Shown: one piece after another, positions 53,960 to 64,000 of the stretch
Layout of the letters: the number at the start of each line of letters is the position of its first letter
Position numbering within the stretch: the first letter of the stretch is position 1
Assembly (NCBI GenBank): GCA_036346355.1
Contig: CM070581.1
Span: 9,238,001 to 9,302,000, forward strand
DNA: 64,000 nt
From: Rhipidocladum racemiflorum
Taxonomy: Eukaryota > Streptophyta > Magnoliopsida > Poales > Poaceae
Reading direction: 5' to 3'
The notes under the pieces: generated by a model
What the model was told of the DNA's origin: nothing
The model's database searches: none
The model's input: the letters and a program-made list of their open reading frames with translations, nothing else
Made by a program: the position numbers and the translations under genes

Positions 53960-54120
53960 GCGAGAAGCCGGGGGTGGCTTATCCGGTAGGAGATTGCGGG
54001 CGCGGCTGCGTCGTGCCACGCGGCGCGGGGAATCCAATCCTTTGGCTCCGCCGCCGCTGCTGACGTGGAGGGCTCCCGGCCGCGACCTGATAAAAATCAG
54101 GGCAAGCCACGCTATTGGAC
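53960..54120 (-). promoter_or_regulatory. putative light-responsive promoter motifs of the Lhca2 gene
   Basis: Upstream of the ATG at 53868 the minus strand carries GGATAAG (I-box/GATA motif, 53978-53984), a CCACGTCA G-box-like core (about 54061-54068) and CCAAT within CCGTCCAATAGCG (about 54110-54122). GATA, G-box and CCAAT elements in this order are common in light-regulated Lhc promoters. A clear TATA box was not identified. Confidence 0.4.
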
Positions 54121-54122
54121 GG

Positions 54123-54861
54123 CGCGCACGAGTTGCAAGCCTTGGCAAACTTGTGTTCAGCTTGAAGTTGTAAATAAAAGGGTTTTGATAAGTTTTATCC
54201 GGATGTTTTTTAAAATTAGGTATCAGTACACTCGAAACATTAGCGGGCCAATTTTAAAGCGGTAAAATTGTAAATGAAAGGTAAAATTGTAAATACGCTT
54301 AAAAAAAACACCGTAACTCGTTAACAAATTGTGTTGATCAATCTTTCCCCTCATTTTCATATTGGGATTGGTATGACGCATACGTCCAAACGAGAACAGA
54401 AAATCGAACGCCTCGCTTCAGTCTAGCATTCACTACATCTACACACACCAAAACGAGAGCCTTCTCGTTTACTCATTTCTTATTCGGCCTCCCATCCATG
54501 AGGCCATGATTATTTCTCTCCCACCTTGGTTTCTCTAGCCAAGCCACCAAAATCGAGCTCTCTGACGAGCCATGTCTAAGCACATCTCTCTCATGCATAA
54601 GCACACAATCTTCTTCCTCCCCTCTCTCTCCACACATCGGCTGCGATGCATGGCCACGGCAATGGCGTCCAAGCTACAAGGCGACCATTAGTCAACTCCT
54701 CTTGCTCCTCTATCTCCGTCTCCCACTCGCCATCGAGCAACCGAGATTGGCCACTGCTGCATACTACTTCTAACTCATGTCATTGGCACTGGCTATGTCC
54801 ATCCATTCTATTTAGGTTTGTTGCGAGTGTTATCTCAATTTGTTGTCTTCCTTTTCTTAAC
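54123..54861. other. upstream region of Lhca2 without a second gene
   Basis: No supported gene, repeat or RNA. Reading frames near 54646-54860 run into the inverted-repeat element and lack recognisable domains. Confidence 0.35.
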
Positions 54862-55167
54862 AGAAAAACTAGGAAACGGTATACCATTCCTACTAGGTTT
54901 TCAACAGTACAGGAGGAGCTACAACACGGCATGCAGTTTTACTCCATTTTACGTGGATCATGGGGGAGAGACAAGACACTAAAGTCTCGGCGCCTTCCTG
55001 GCTGTACGCGGTCGCACAAGGTGGACCGGAAGGCGGCAGCTGGCTGGTCCGGGCCGGTCGATGCCTCCGCAGCCAGCCATGCCCCGTACAACTCACGTCG
55101 GTATACAAAAAAAAGAGTACAAATGCGTGAATGCACATACGGTATACCGTTTCCTAGTTTCCTTTAG
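54862..55167. mobile_element. inverted-repeat element of about 306 bp
   Basis: Arms AACTAGGAAACGGTATACC (about 54867-54885) and its reverse complement (about 55141-55160) bracket a GC-rich middle (54990-55090). The arms are about 20 bp and nearly perfect. The TSD was not resolved. The GC-rich core differs from its AT-rich surroundings and may be captured sequence. Confidence 0.5.
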
Positions 55168-55367
55168 ATACAAAATCAGAAAGTCTTCTCTCCTGTTGCT
55201 CGTCCCTCTTTAGCGATGTATGAAGACTGCACCAAGGTAGCTAGAAGTTTGCCAAAATTCAACATTGACCATCACACAAAAGAAAAGCCTTCTAATCCCA
55301 TCGATCGATTTCATGCGTTAGCTTTACCAATCCATCTGAGACTGCCAGACATCCATGGATCCATTTG

Positions 55368-55680
55368 AAACTTAACACTGAAACTCATGAAACCTTTGAA
55401 ACTTAACACATGAAACTTATCCGTGAAAGCTAATGAAATTTATTTGTGAAACCTGATGAAACTTATCCGTAAGATAAGTTTCATGAATTTTCCTAGTGCT
55501 TCATGAAACTTAACACCGAAACTCATGAAACTTATCACCGAAACTCGTGAAATATTATAATGAAACTCATGAAACTAAACGCTGGAACTCATGAAACTAA
55601 ACACTGAAACTCATGAAACTTATCATTGGAACTCGTGAAACTAAACACTCAAACTCGTGAAACTAAACACTGAAACGAAA
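55368..55680. repeat. minisatellite of GAAACTCATGAAACT units
   Basis: Imperfect units of about 20-24 bp, of the type ACTGAAACTCATGAAACTTA, recur about thirteen times, interrupted once by a CGTGAAA variant series. Non-coding. Confidence 0.75.
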
Positions 55681-55689
55681 TACTGGTGT

Positions 55690-56008
55690 ATGCACTTCGT
55701 ACATGTAGATGAGCAGAGAATTTCATGCATGTACATATATGTATATGTATATGTATATGCATATATATAGAGGATTGCTAGTGTACTATCGATAGTACAG
55801 ATCCTCCGTGCTATAGCGCTGTGTTTGCAAAATTCGAAGACGAAATTGTTGATCCAAACCGTGCATTATGTTCATCTCATTGAAATCTCACTACCCACCA
55901 AATTTTATATTTTTTAAATTTTTTCTCATATTTATTTTGTATTTTTCAAAACCAGCTTCATTGGACAGCCCACAACTAATTAGATCGTGGATTTTGAAAA
56001 ATACAAAA
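55690..56008. other. short TA repeat and AT-rich flank
   Basis: An ATGTATATGTATAT microsatellite lies at about 55730-55768, followed by AT-rich sequence without features I can support. Confidence 0.4.
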
Positions 56009-57549
56009 TGCTCGGCGATACTAGCCGAGGTCCCCACTCCCTCAGCTTAAAAGGTCGCCAGGGGTGTGTGAGCGAGCGCGTTGGCGGCAGGCCACGCCTG
56101 GCGACCGGAAGGTAGTGCGCCCGGGCATCGCATGGCGAGCCCGGGCGACGGGGAAGGTGATCGCCCGGGGACACGTGGCGGCAGGCCACGCCCTGGGCGA
56201 CCAGAAGGTGGTCGCCGGGGACACGCGTGGCGGCCAGGCCCACAGCGACCAGAAGGTGGTCGCCGTGAAAGGTAGCCGCGCCACTTCCCGAGTCAAGGGC
56301 ATTTAATGCAAGTTGTGCGCATTAAATGCAAAATCGCGAGATGCAGACACGCGCGCTTCCCAGGCACGCATTAAGTGCGTGACATCCGCAGCGACACCTT
56401 ACCCCCACGTAGCAGGGCGTTGGTGGGCCAGAGGGCGAGGTGGGATTGTAGCATGCGATCATTAATGAAGAAGTAAGAAACGGCGGCGTGCGCAATAAAT
56501 AATCCCATGCGGTGTAATGATGGTGGGTGAGGGGTAAGCCACCCATGCGTCCGTCGGCCTAGTATAAAGTAGGCGAGTGCATGGGTAGGCGGGGATTCGA
56601 AAGATTATGAGCTTTCATTTCCTTCAAGCAAGAACACAAGCAATACCAAAAGCGGACTAGATCTACTACATTTTATGAGGGCACGAACACGGTAAAAGCT
56701 CTAAGCGCCTCCTTGTTCCTCGAGTTTCCGTTACCGGTCGTCTTCTTCCTTTCCCCGGCAATTGCCCCGAAAGCCCCTGTTTGAACCTCATAAGCACCTA
56801 CAATTCGAGAGAAGTGCTGTTAGCTAAACGGCGATGGCGCGCTGCAAGGGAGCTCTTGGTGGTTAGATTGCCCTCTTCCTTCCATCTCGATTCGGCTCAG
56901 CTATGACGAGGCGCTTATGTCGCGTAAGCGGTCGCACTCCAATCGCGGCAATTTGCAGAAGCGGCGCCCGTAGCCGATCCGACAAGTTCGGGAGGGAGCC
57001 GGGCCACCCGGTCCCTCGCGCCGAGGCAGCGCGCCAGCTCCTACGCCCGGGGTCGGCCGATCCAACGGCGCTTAGCGGGTGGCGACACTTCCGTGAAGCC
57101 TCCATGCGGCCCGATCAAGCGATCATCCCCGGTAACTGGGAGGCGAACACCCCACGCTCGGTGGTCGCGGGACATCGTCCACCTGGTGGGCCGCTGTGAC
57201 AAGTTGAAGTGGCGACCCCGTGGGAGCGCTTCGGCGCGTAGCGCATGGCAGGAACGCGCTGACGTGCCGAGGTTCGGCCACCACGGCGACCTCCTCCGTC
57301 AAGGAGTCCGGGACAAGGGGAAGGGTCTGGTTGCAACCCCTCGATTCTGAGGGACATGCACATGATTCCGCTTCTTCGCGGTCCCCGAGTCTAGGGGAAC
57401 CGTGAAGACCTCCGTCGCGCCTCGGCGAAGGCGGCGTCGGCGCGTGGCGGCGACTGCGTCATGTCCTCCATGACGTCGCGGGGCATAAGACAGGGTCTCC
57501 CTCGGACTCTAGGGAGGCGCAGGTCGCCTCCTCATCCTCTCTCTCGGGA

Positions 57550-58350
57550 TCGGGTGTGACAGCGCTACTCCCCTACAACGTTGGGTGCCAGGCGTTCTCT
57601 CTCCGCCTTGGGCAAGCTGCATGGCCGGAGAGATTCCGCCCCGCCTCCATCGAGAAGTATGATGGTACCACCAACCCAGAGGAGTTCCTTGAGATCTACA
57701 CCACGGTGGATGCAGGCGGAGGGTCAGAAGGTCATGGCCAACTACCTCAGCGTCACGCTCGGCTCTGCCTTGGTCTTAGCTACCCAACCTCATGAGGCTC
57801 AGTGCACTCGTGGGAGGCTATCTGACATTTTGTCGCCAACTTTCAGGGCTCCCTCGCTCCAACCGGGCGTGGAGGGCGACCTCCACGCCTGGAGCGAGGC
57901 GGAGGAGTCCCCGAGAGAGTTCATCCGGCCATTCGGCCACTTGCCATAACGATCCGGATCTCGAGCGATCGGTGATCATCGCTTCGGAGGGTCGGGACGA
58001 AGATGCGGAAAAGATGGCCCGGCTCGTCATCTCAACCACATCCGAGTTGTTCTCCCTGGCACAAGTGCGCGGGCGGCGGGCTTCGGAAGTGTACACGCGA
58101 GGTGCCGATTCGGTGACGTTGGCACCCTGAAGTCCTCCGACGCAGAAGAAAAAAGAAAAGCGGAGGGAGGCAACCGCTAGAGAGGTCTTGGTCATTTGGC
58201 GGAGCCCAAATCCGGCGTCATGATGACCAGGACCAGGAATGGCCGGGCGGTAGCGCCAGCGGCAATCCGCCGTCGCTTCGCCAGTAGCAACGATGGCGGC
58301 AAAGCCCTATTGCCCCATCCATCGAAGCGGCGGACATGACTTGGAGGACG
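57550..58350 (+). pseudogene. gag remnant of the Tat-like element
   Basis: RFRPASIEKYDGTTNPEEFL (about 57625-57690) is followed in a shifted frame by KVMANYLSVTLGSAL. Fragments such as SPREFIRPFGHLP, and ERSVIIASEGRDED in yet another frame, continue the gag core. At least three frame changes are needed, so it cannot encode a working particle protein. Confidence 0.65.
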
Positions 58351-59379
58351 CCAAGTTGTATCAAGGCGGTCGGACAAAGCGCTCAAGAAACGCCATGAGA
58401 AAGATTGCGAAGAGCGAAGACGACGAAGATGTGGCTCCGCTAGCCTTCCAAAGAAAGTGACCGAGCCTGCGGTGGCGTTCATACACGGTGGCTCATACCT
58501 ACTCCTCGAACTCGCGATACATAGCGGGATGCGAGGCGGTGTGTGCCACCACGTCGATCTTCCGGGGCTGGCGGCGGCTGAAGTGGTCGAACGACCGATC
58601 ACTTCGATCGGGCCGACCACCCGAAGAACACTCCTCGGGCCATCTCCGTCGTGGTGTCCCCACGGTCCATAATCTGGTTAGAGCGGTCTGGTTGATGGAG
58701 GCAATGCCATCAACTGCCATCGATCGTATCGAGGCGCTCCAGATCCCGTCACGAGCTGCGCCCGGCCCGCTTTCGGAGTAGCCCGGGGTGGGCCTCCTAC
58801 CCCAGGACAAGTCCGATTGCCGATGGTTCGGGTTCGGAGAACTTCCAGAAGCTAACAATTTTGAGGTCGCCGACTTGACCTCCCTATAATGCCCGCTTGC
58901 CGCCCTGGTTAAGTTCATGGCGGTGGCCCACTACGCCTACATCTTTGGTGAAAATCCGGGGCACAGGGGTCCCATTCTGCGATGAAGGTGGATAGATTGG
59001 AAGCCCCGCGGCCAAATGGCAGTGCAGATCTTGCCGGCACCACACCTTTCGTGCGACAAGGGCGACAACCGGGCTCCCCTCGGCCAAGTCCCCGCTCACC
59101 GCCAGGCCGTGGCGAGGCTGGCCGGTCCCCATGGCGAGAAGGCTCGGGCAAGGTCAGTCACAGATCGGCAAACCTCGCCAATAGGAAGACCTTCGTCACC
59201 TTCCTCCGGTCTAACTTTGGATGTGTTCGCTGGGAACCATCGGAATGGCAGGGTCCCGAGAGGTGATCGAGCACCGATTAACAACGCTTTCTGGAGCAGC
59301 GCCGGTTCGGCAGAAGATCCGTGGCCGGGCGCTTGAGCCGGCGAGGCGCCATTCGACGAGGTGGAAAAAGCGTATGCTA
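58351..59379 (+). pseudogene. decayed gag-pro to pol junction
   Basis: Few segments are readable. Near 58905-58950 ALVKFMAVAHYAYIF resembles the protease to reverse-transcriptase linker of Tat-like elements. Other ORFs on both strands here are short and unrecognised. Confidence 0.4.
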
Positions 59380-59419
59380 AGATTGTGCGGGAGGCGCCTA
59401 CCCGGAGTGGTTGGCCAAC

Positions 59420-60640
59420 CCCGTGCTGTAAAGAAGTCTAATGGGAAGTGGCGAATGTGCATCGACTTCACGCAGAACCTCAACAAAGCACATCCCAAGG
59501 ACCCGTACCCTTGCGGATAGACATCGCCGCCGACTCCTGGCGGGGCGCGGCTTCTGTCTTCCTCGGCCTTTACTCCGGTTATCATCAGATCGAGATGCGC
59601 AGGAAAGACGAAGAGAAGACCGCTTTTGTGACTCCCCTCGGTGTATATTGCTACGCCAAGATGCCTTCGCCGAAAACGCCGGTGCCATATCGGCTATGCA
59701 CATTGTGTTCCTACCAATAGGGAAGAACCTCGAAGTGTATGTTGATGATCCTGAGTCGCGGAAAGCGAGGGCCGACGAGCTTATACAGACCTTGAAGAGA
59801 CCTTCTCTCACCTCGAAACTCTGCTGAGGTTGAATCCAGAGAAAAGTCGTGTTTGGTGTCTCGTCTGGGAAGCTGCTCGGTTTCTGGTCTCCAGTAGTGG
59901 AATCAAGTCAACCCGGAGAAAATAGAAGCAATTGAAGCGAATCGACCGCCTACCGCTCAAGCAATGCAATGCTTGGTGGTAAGCCTAACCTCCTGAAGTA
60001 GGTTTATATCCGGCTCGGGGAGAAAAGTCTACCAATCGTTTAAGTTGTTGAAGAAAACCAACTCATTTGAATGGACCCCGAAGCCCAACAAGCGTTTGAA
60101 GATCCAAGAAAAGTACCTCTTCTCCTCCGATCTTTGGTCGTCCCGAGCCCGGCGAGCCGTTATCTTGGTATGTGGCGCCGACCCACAGTAGTAGTGGCCG
60201 CCGGTAGCGGGCAGGAAGGGTCCAACGGCCGGTCTACTACATCGACAAAGTGCTCCTGACGCAGAAACAAGGTACCCTCGAGGCTCGAGAAAATGGTCTA
60301 TGCGGTGGTAGTGGCGTCAAGAAATTCGACACTATTTCCAAGGAGAGAGATCACAGTGGTCTCCTCGTACCCCTAGCGAGATCCTCCACAAGAAGCGGTC
60401 GCATCGCTAAGTGGTCCGTTGAGTGGGAGTTCGGTATCAAGTTTGCTCCTCGTACCTCAATAAAGAGTCAAAGGTTGGCGGACTTCATGGTCGAGTGGAC
60501 TCCATCTCGAGCGTCGATGAGGTCCCCAGCCCTCCCCTGGGCGCTCTTCTTCGACGGGTCTTCCAGGCTTGAAGGCGCAGGGTGGGGTTCTCTGGTCTCC
60601 GGCGGGACCTCCTCAAATGCGTGGTAAGCCCTCGACTTCA
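59420..60640 (+). pseudogene. reverse transcriptase and RNase H remnants
   Basis: KKSNGKWRMCIDFTQNLNKA followed by HPKDPYP (about 59433-59515), then GYHQIEMRRKDEEKTAFVTP (about 59575-59640), are reverse-transcriptase core blocks in different frames. The following catalytic region reads near VYVDDPESRKARAD, with a deletion where DDILV is expected. SLPWALFFDGSSRLEGAGWG-like coding (about 60530-60590) is the start of the RNase H domain. Numerous frameshifts. Confidence 0.7.
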
Positions 60641-61299
60641 AGGCCACCAACAACGCCCGAGTCGAGGGCTTGTGTTGAAGCTCGTCTGTGCGACCATCGG
60701 TGTCGGCCTTTTGCAAGTAAAGGCGACTCCTGGTCGATCAATCAGGCGAAGGACTTTTCTGTCGCGACCGTCATGGCGACATACCTGGCGGAGGTCGTGA
60801 AGTTGGAAAGGCATTTCGAAGGAGGATACACTACATCCCAGCGTGACAACCATCGGCGGGACGAGCTCGCTCATTTCGCCGACCAGGTCTCTGTCACCGG
60901 GAAGTCTTTGAGGAAAAGGCTTCAGCGATCGTCCATCGCAGCCCCCATTTACGGCGGGACGATGGTGATGCCGCTTCGACCCTGGCCTCGCCACGGGGAA
61001 GGCGGTTCCGTTGGAAATGCCCGGCGGTGAAACTCGGACGACCACCTCGTGGTATTGTGACCGTGAAGGCACATGGATGGATCCGATCCTGGCCTACCTG
61101 CGGGATCAAGTGTGCCCCGATGATGATCGTCTGAAGAAGATAGCACGAAGGCCAAGTGCTATACCTGGTGGCGGGGACTGTCATCGCCAGGTAAGAATGG
61201 AATTCTTCCGAAGTGCATCACTCGGGAAGAGAGGAGCGATTTGCTCTCGGATATCCATGGAGGCGTGTGCGAGCCATGTGTCGAGACGACGATGGCGGG

Positions 61300-62220
61300 A
61301 AAAGCTTCCGTCAAGGGTTCTATTGGCCAGCCCTCCAGGATGCTTGCGGTGAGGAGATGTGAGCGTGTCGATTCCACGCCAAGCGAGTCCACCAACCGGC
61401 CCAAAGCCTCAGACTATCCCGCTCTCTTGGCCCTTCGCGGCGGGAAGTGGATATCTGAGCCCGTTCGCGAGCCACGAGCTACACCCACACGTTGTCGCCA
61501 TCAACAAGTTCACCAAGTGGGTAGAAGCGAGGCGGTAAGATCCATCACCACACGCGTCAAGTTCATACGAGAGATTTTGCCCGCTTAGGTCGCTTAACGT
61601 ATCATCACCGACAGCGCCGATTCACTAAGCGCGGCCTTCTTAGAACTTCGTGAAGAGATGGGCACCAAGGTCTGTTTGCCTCGTCGCTCACCCGGGAGGC
61701 AACGGCCGGTCGAAGCAGACGCTGGCCGGTAATCTTGAAGGGCCTCAAGGACCGGGCGTTCGGACTCCACAAGCGTGGCGCCGGTGGGCGAAGAGCTCCC
61801 GGCTGTGTTGTGGTCACCCAGGACCACTCTAGCCGGGCTAGAAACCCCTTTCCTGGTCTACAGGCCAGGTGTTCTCCCTGGGCTGGGCCCAGGGTCACCT
61901 CGTTCGCGTTTGTGGAAGAAGACCAGGGAGAGCTGCGTCGAGATCGACATCAACCTCTTGGAAGAAGCGGGGATCGAGCGACTTTGCGTATTTGCAAAGT
62001 ACCAATGAGCCTCGGCGGTACCACGCCTCAAGGGTTAATGAGAGAATGGCGCGTGGCGACCTGGTCTTCACGAAGAATCAGACGCATGGGCATAAACTGG
62101 TCCCCCTGGGAAGGACCTTTCAAAGTGGTCTCTGTCTCGTCGGCGGTCGGGTTATTGCCCGAAGACGGACGAGAGCCAGCAAACTCTCATATAGAAAATC
62201 TGCGCAAGTTCTACCCTTGA
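61300..62220 (+). pseudogene. integrase remnant
   Basis: A FYWPALQDA-type zinc-finger flank (about 61320-61345), VHQPAQSLRL, an EARR/VRSITTRVKFIREI block (about 61525-61580), a YHHRQR-like remnant of the IITDNG motif, VAHPGGNGR, LKGLKDRAF and ELPAVLWSPRTT are recognisable in shifting frames. The C-terminal end is SHIENLRKFYP (about 62185-62217), the usual end of the pol protein. Confidence 0.65.
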
Positions 62221-62229
62221 TTGGTTGTA

Positions 62230-64000
62230 AGTCCTTGGTTAGATCCCTACCGAGTATGTCTTCGCTCCGCCGTCGAGGAAGGCCTGTTTGAAGTTAAATA
62301 CTCTTTTTTCTGTCCAAACCGCTGATCTTCCCCCTTTTTTCGGTCTTTTGCCTTCGTCGGATAGTGCCGGCGATTTGCCTCGTACTCTGTCTCGATGGCG
62401 GTAGGATCACTAAGTGTGAGCGCGACGAGGGCAGGTGATTGGATGGCTAGTTTAGCTTGATCGGCCGGCACGGTCATGACACTCAGGGTGTCCCCGTGAA
62501 GTCGGCGACTAACACCAACTTGCCAGAACACAGGGCCCCGCCAACTCTCGCTAAGTGATCGTTCCTAGCTCAAGACCTTAAGTCTCAGCGTTCGTGGAGT
62601 CCGTAAAGAATAAGAACAAAGAAATCTTTAAGCCATATAGCGGGGCTTGCGTGCTTCCATTCCATTTGAACTGTCTTGCGTCTGAAGTTTTTACGAGGCA
62701 AAGTAAAACAAACTAGCTAACTCTGCTGTGGGGATCCTCGCTCGTCCTCTGCAGCCACTTGCCTGGGCCGCGCATGGCGAGTGGCTGCCCTGCCCACCAC
62801 CCCGGGGCCGCGAAGGCCGAGGAGGAGCCGGCGGCGGAAGGTTTGTTGTCCCCACCCGGCGGGAGCAAGGAGGGGACTGGCTCCGGTGGTCGGCAAACCT
62901 CCGCCACCAACGAGAAACTTGGCCGCAGCGAAAGTCCCCGGCGCCCAGTGAGGTTCTCGCCTGTCGAGCCAGGCGGGGCCTTTGGGAACGACTCACCATT
63001 ACCGCCATCATCATCGCCGTCATCAGGGCGCTGCGCCTCCTAGGTGCCCTCCCTCGCCGCCACGGTAGAGTGAGGGTCCCGGTATCAAGGAGTGCCGGCG
63101 TGTCACGTCGGGCGTGCCCATGGCGTCCATCGGCGACATAGCGCGGACTATCGTCGCGCTCCGGCGACAACCGCAGAGCGGGACTGCGTACTGGCCGAAT
63201 TCCGAATGGGCCGACGAAGCCCTGGGCTTCGCCATCCACTGTCGATCGCGTCGGAAGGCGAGTTCGGCGTGAGCCCGCACACAAAAGAGAGGAAGGGAAG
63301 CCCAGGAGAATAAAACACATCGGCGCACAAAAATTCGACCCATAGCGTAGAAGGGAAGGGATGGCTCAAGGTGAAACGAAGTTACCTCGAGGAATGCTCC
63401 GGGTCCGTCCGGCGCCCATGTATCTTGCCAGCCGGGAGCCTGGCGCTGAAGGCACGACACTCGAAGCGAAGTCGAATGACCATGGGCCTATCAAACCCGC
63501 CAACCGTCAGTGGTCGGCCACGCTTATAGCTTGAAGCTTCGGGCGTCGCTCACATAGGCCCCCAGTTAGGGTTCTTGACCGCCGCCAGGCTCCGACACCT
63601 CAATGCCACTATCGTCCTCGGCGTACATCAATCTTCACGCCCGATTCCTCGGTGGATCGGACAGTCCAGAGGAAGGTAGCGTGACATGGACCCATCAGCG
63701 GGCGCGGTGTGACTCCAGTGAAAGTTGCCTTGTGGCGCGAGGTGTAGAAGAAGCGAAAAAGAAGGAGGTTGAGGAGCACTCCTATGAACATTTCACGAGA
63801 AGTGGGCGAGCAGCAAGGAGAACGGGAGTTGGGGGAAGATGGATGTGGTGAATAGCATAAAAGTTGAGGGCGGAGAGATAAAAATCAAACCGGTGGCAGG
63901 CGAGCCATGAAAAGTCCACCGAAAGATCACCTCCGGGCCGGTGGCTCGGCGGTCCGTGGCGGCTCTGGAGAGATCCGCCAGCTTATGTTACGGGAAATCA
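62230..64000. other. 3' non-coding part of the Tat-like element with antisense ORFs
   Basis: A GC-rich stretch without gypsy domains. A minus-strand ORF of 209 codons (62691-63320) overlaps a shorter one (63023-63460); the products are Arg/Ser/Pro-rich and unrecognised. Tat-lineage elements are known to have long 3' regions with antisense ORFs, so this is plausible, but GC-rich composition alone could also produce them. Confidence 0.35.

Larger units (their letters stand above)
56009..64000 (+). mobile_element. heavily decayed Tat-like Ty3/gypsy retrotransposon, runs off window
   Basis: An LTR-like region (about 56009-56832, boundaries tentative) is followed by GATGGCGCGCTGC (about 56832-56844), a degenerate form of the TGGCGCGCC primer-binding site used by many grass gypsy elements. 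Gag and pol remnants follow in order (57550-58350, 59380-62220), then a long non-coding 3' part with antisense ORFs. This layout, together with the pol motifs, points to the Tat/RIRE2-type lineage. The coding region is shredded by stops and frameshifts. The 3' LTR is not inside the window. Confidence 0.7.

Noticed and set aside
57556..57949. An intact gene with the YDGTTNPEEF motif
   Set aside because: The motif is retrotransposon gag, and the frame breaks within about 80 codons; annotated as a remnant.

Overview
This is a plant nuclear window, almost certainly from a grass and most likely Oryza. The evidence is multi-exon genes with GT-AG introns, an Lhca2-type chlorophyll-binding gene, and a dense load of MITEs, hAT elements, a Pack-MULE and LTR retrotransposons flanked by clean target-site duplications (TSDs). 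From memory, not checked here, an Lhca2-type gene next to a succinyl-CoA ligase alpha gene fits rice chromosome 7.

Four genes can be reconstructed exon by exon. (1) A 12-exon MFS transporter of the MFSD12-like group, minus strand, 13748-24303, 456 aa. (2) A 4-exon Bet1-like Qc-SNARE, plus strand, 41334-43548, 121 aa. (3) A 7-exon mitochondrial succinate-CoA ligase alpha subunit, minus strand, 44505-50532, 331 aa. (4) A 5-exon photosystem I antenna protein of Lhca2 type, minus strand, 52598-53868, 261 aa. They are unrelated housekeeping or organelle genes and do not form a functional cluster.

Between and inside the genes the window is a mosaic of mobile DNA. 404-2594 is a solo LTR. 3383-13147 is an old Mutator-like element (MULE) that carries a decayed MURA transposase and a plant-mobile-domain (PMD) gene. 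A hAT element is inserted in its transposase and a solo LTR in its right terminal repeat. 14833-21174, in intron 8 of the MFS gene, is a three-level nest: a PIF/Harbinger-like element, broken by a hAT-like element, broken by a nearly intact chromodomain-type Ty3/gypsy element. 24304-30366 holds MITEs, tandem repeats, a tRNA-like SINE head, a foldback and a degraded LTR. 30367-33823 is a Pack-MULE holding the 5' end of an SF3B1 splicing-factor gene, split by a solo LTR. 34050-37805 is another solo LTR. 39138-41014 is a run of four MITEs ending just upstream of the Bet1-like gene. The right end from about 56009 is a heavily decayed Tat-like gypsy element that runs off the window.

I see no CRISPR array, rRNA gene or convincing complete tRNA gene. 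The most unusual items are the PMD-carrying MULE, the three-level nest inside a gene that still reads through, and the SF3B1 capture.
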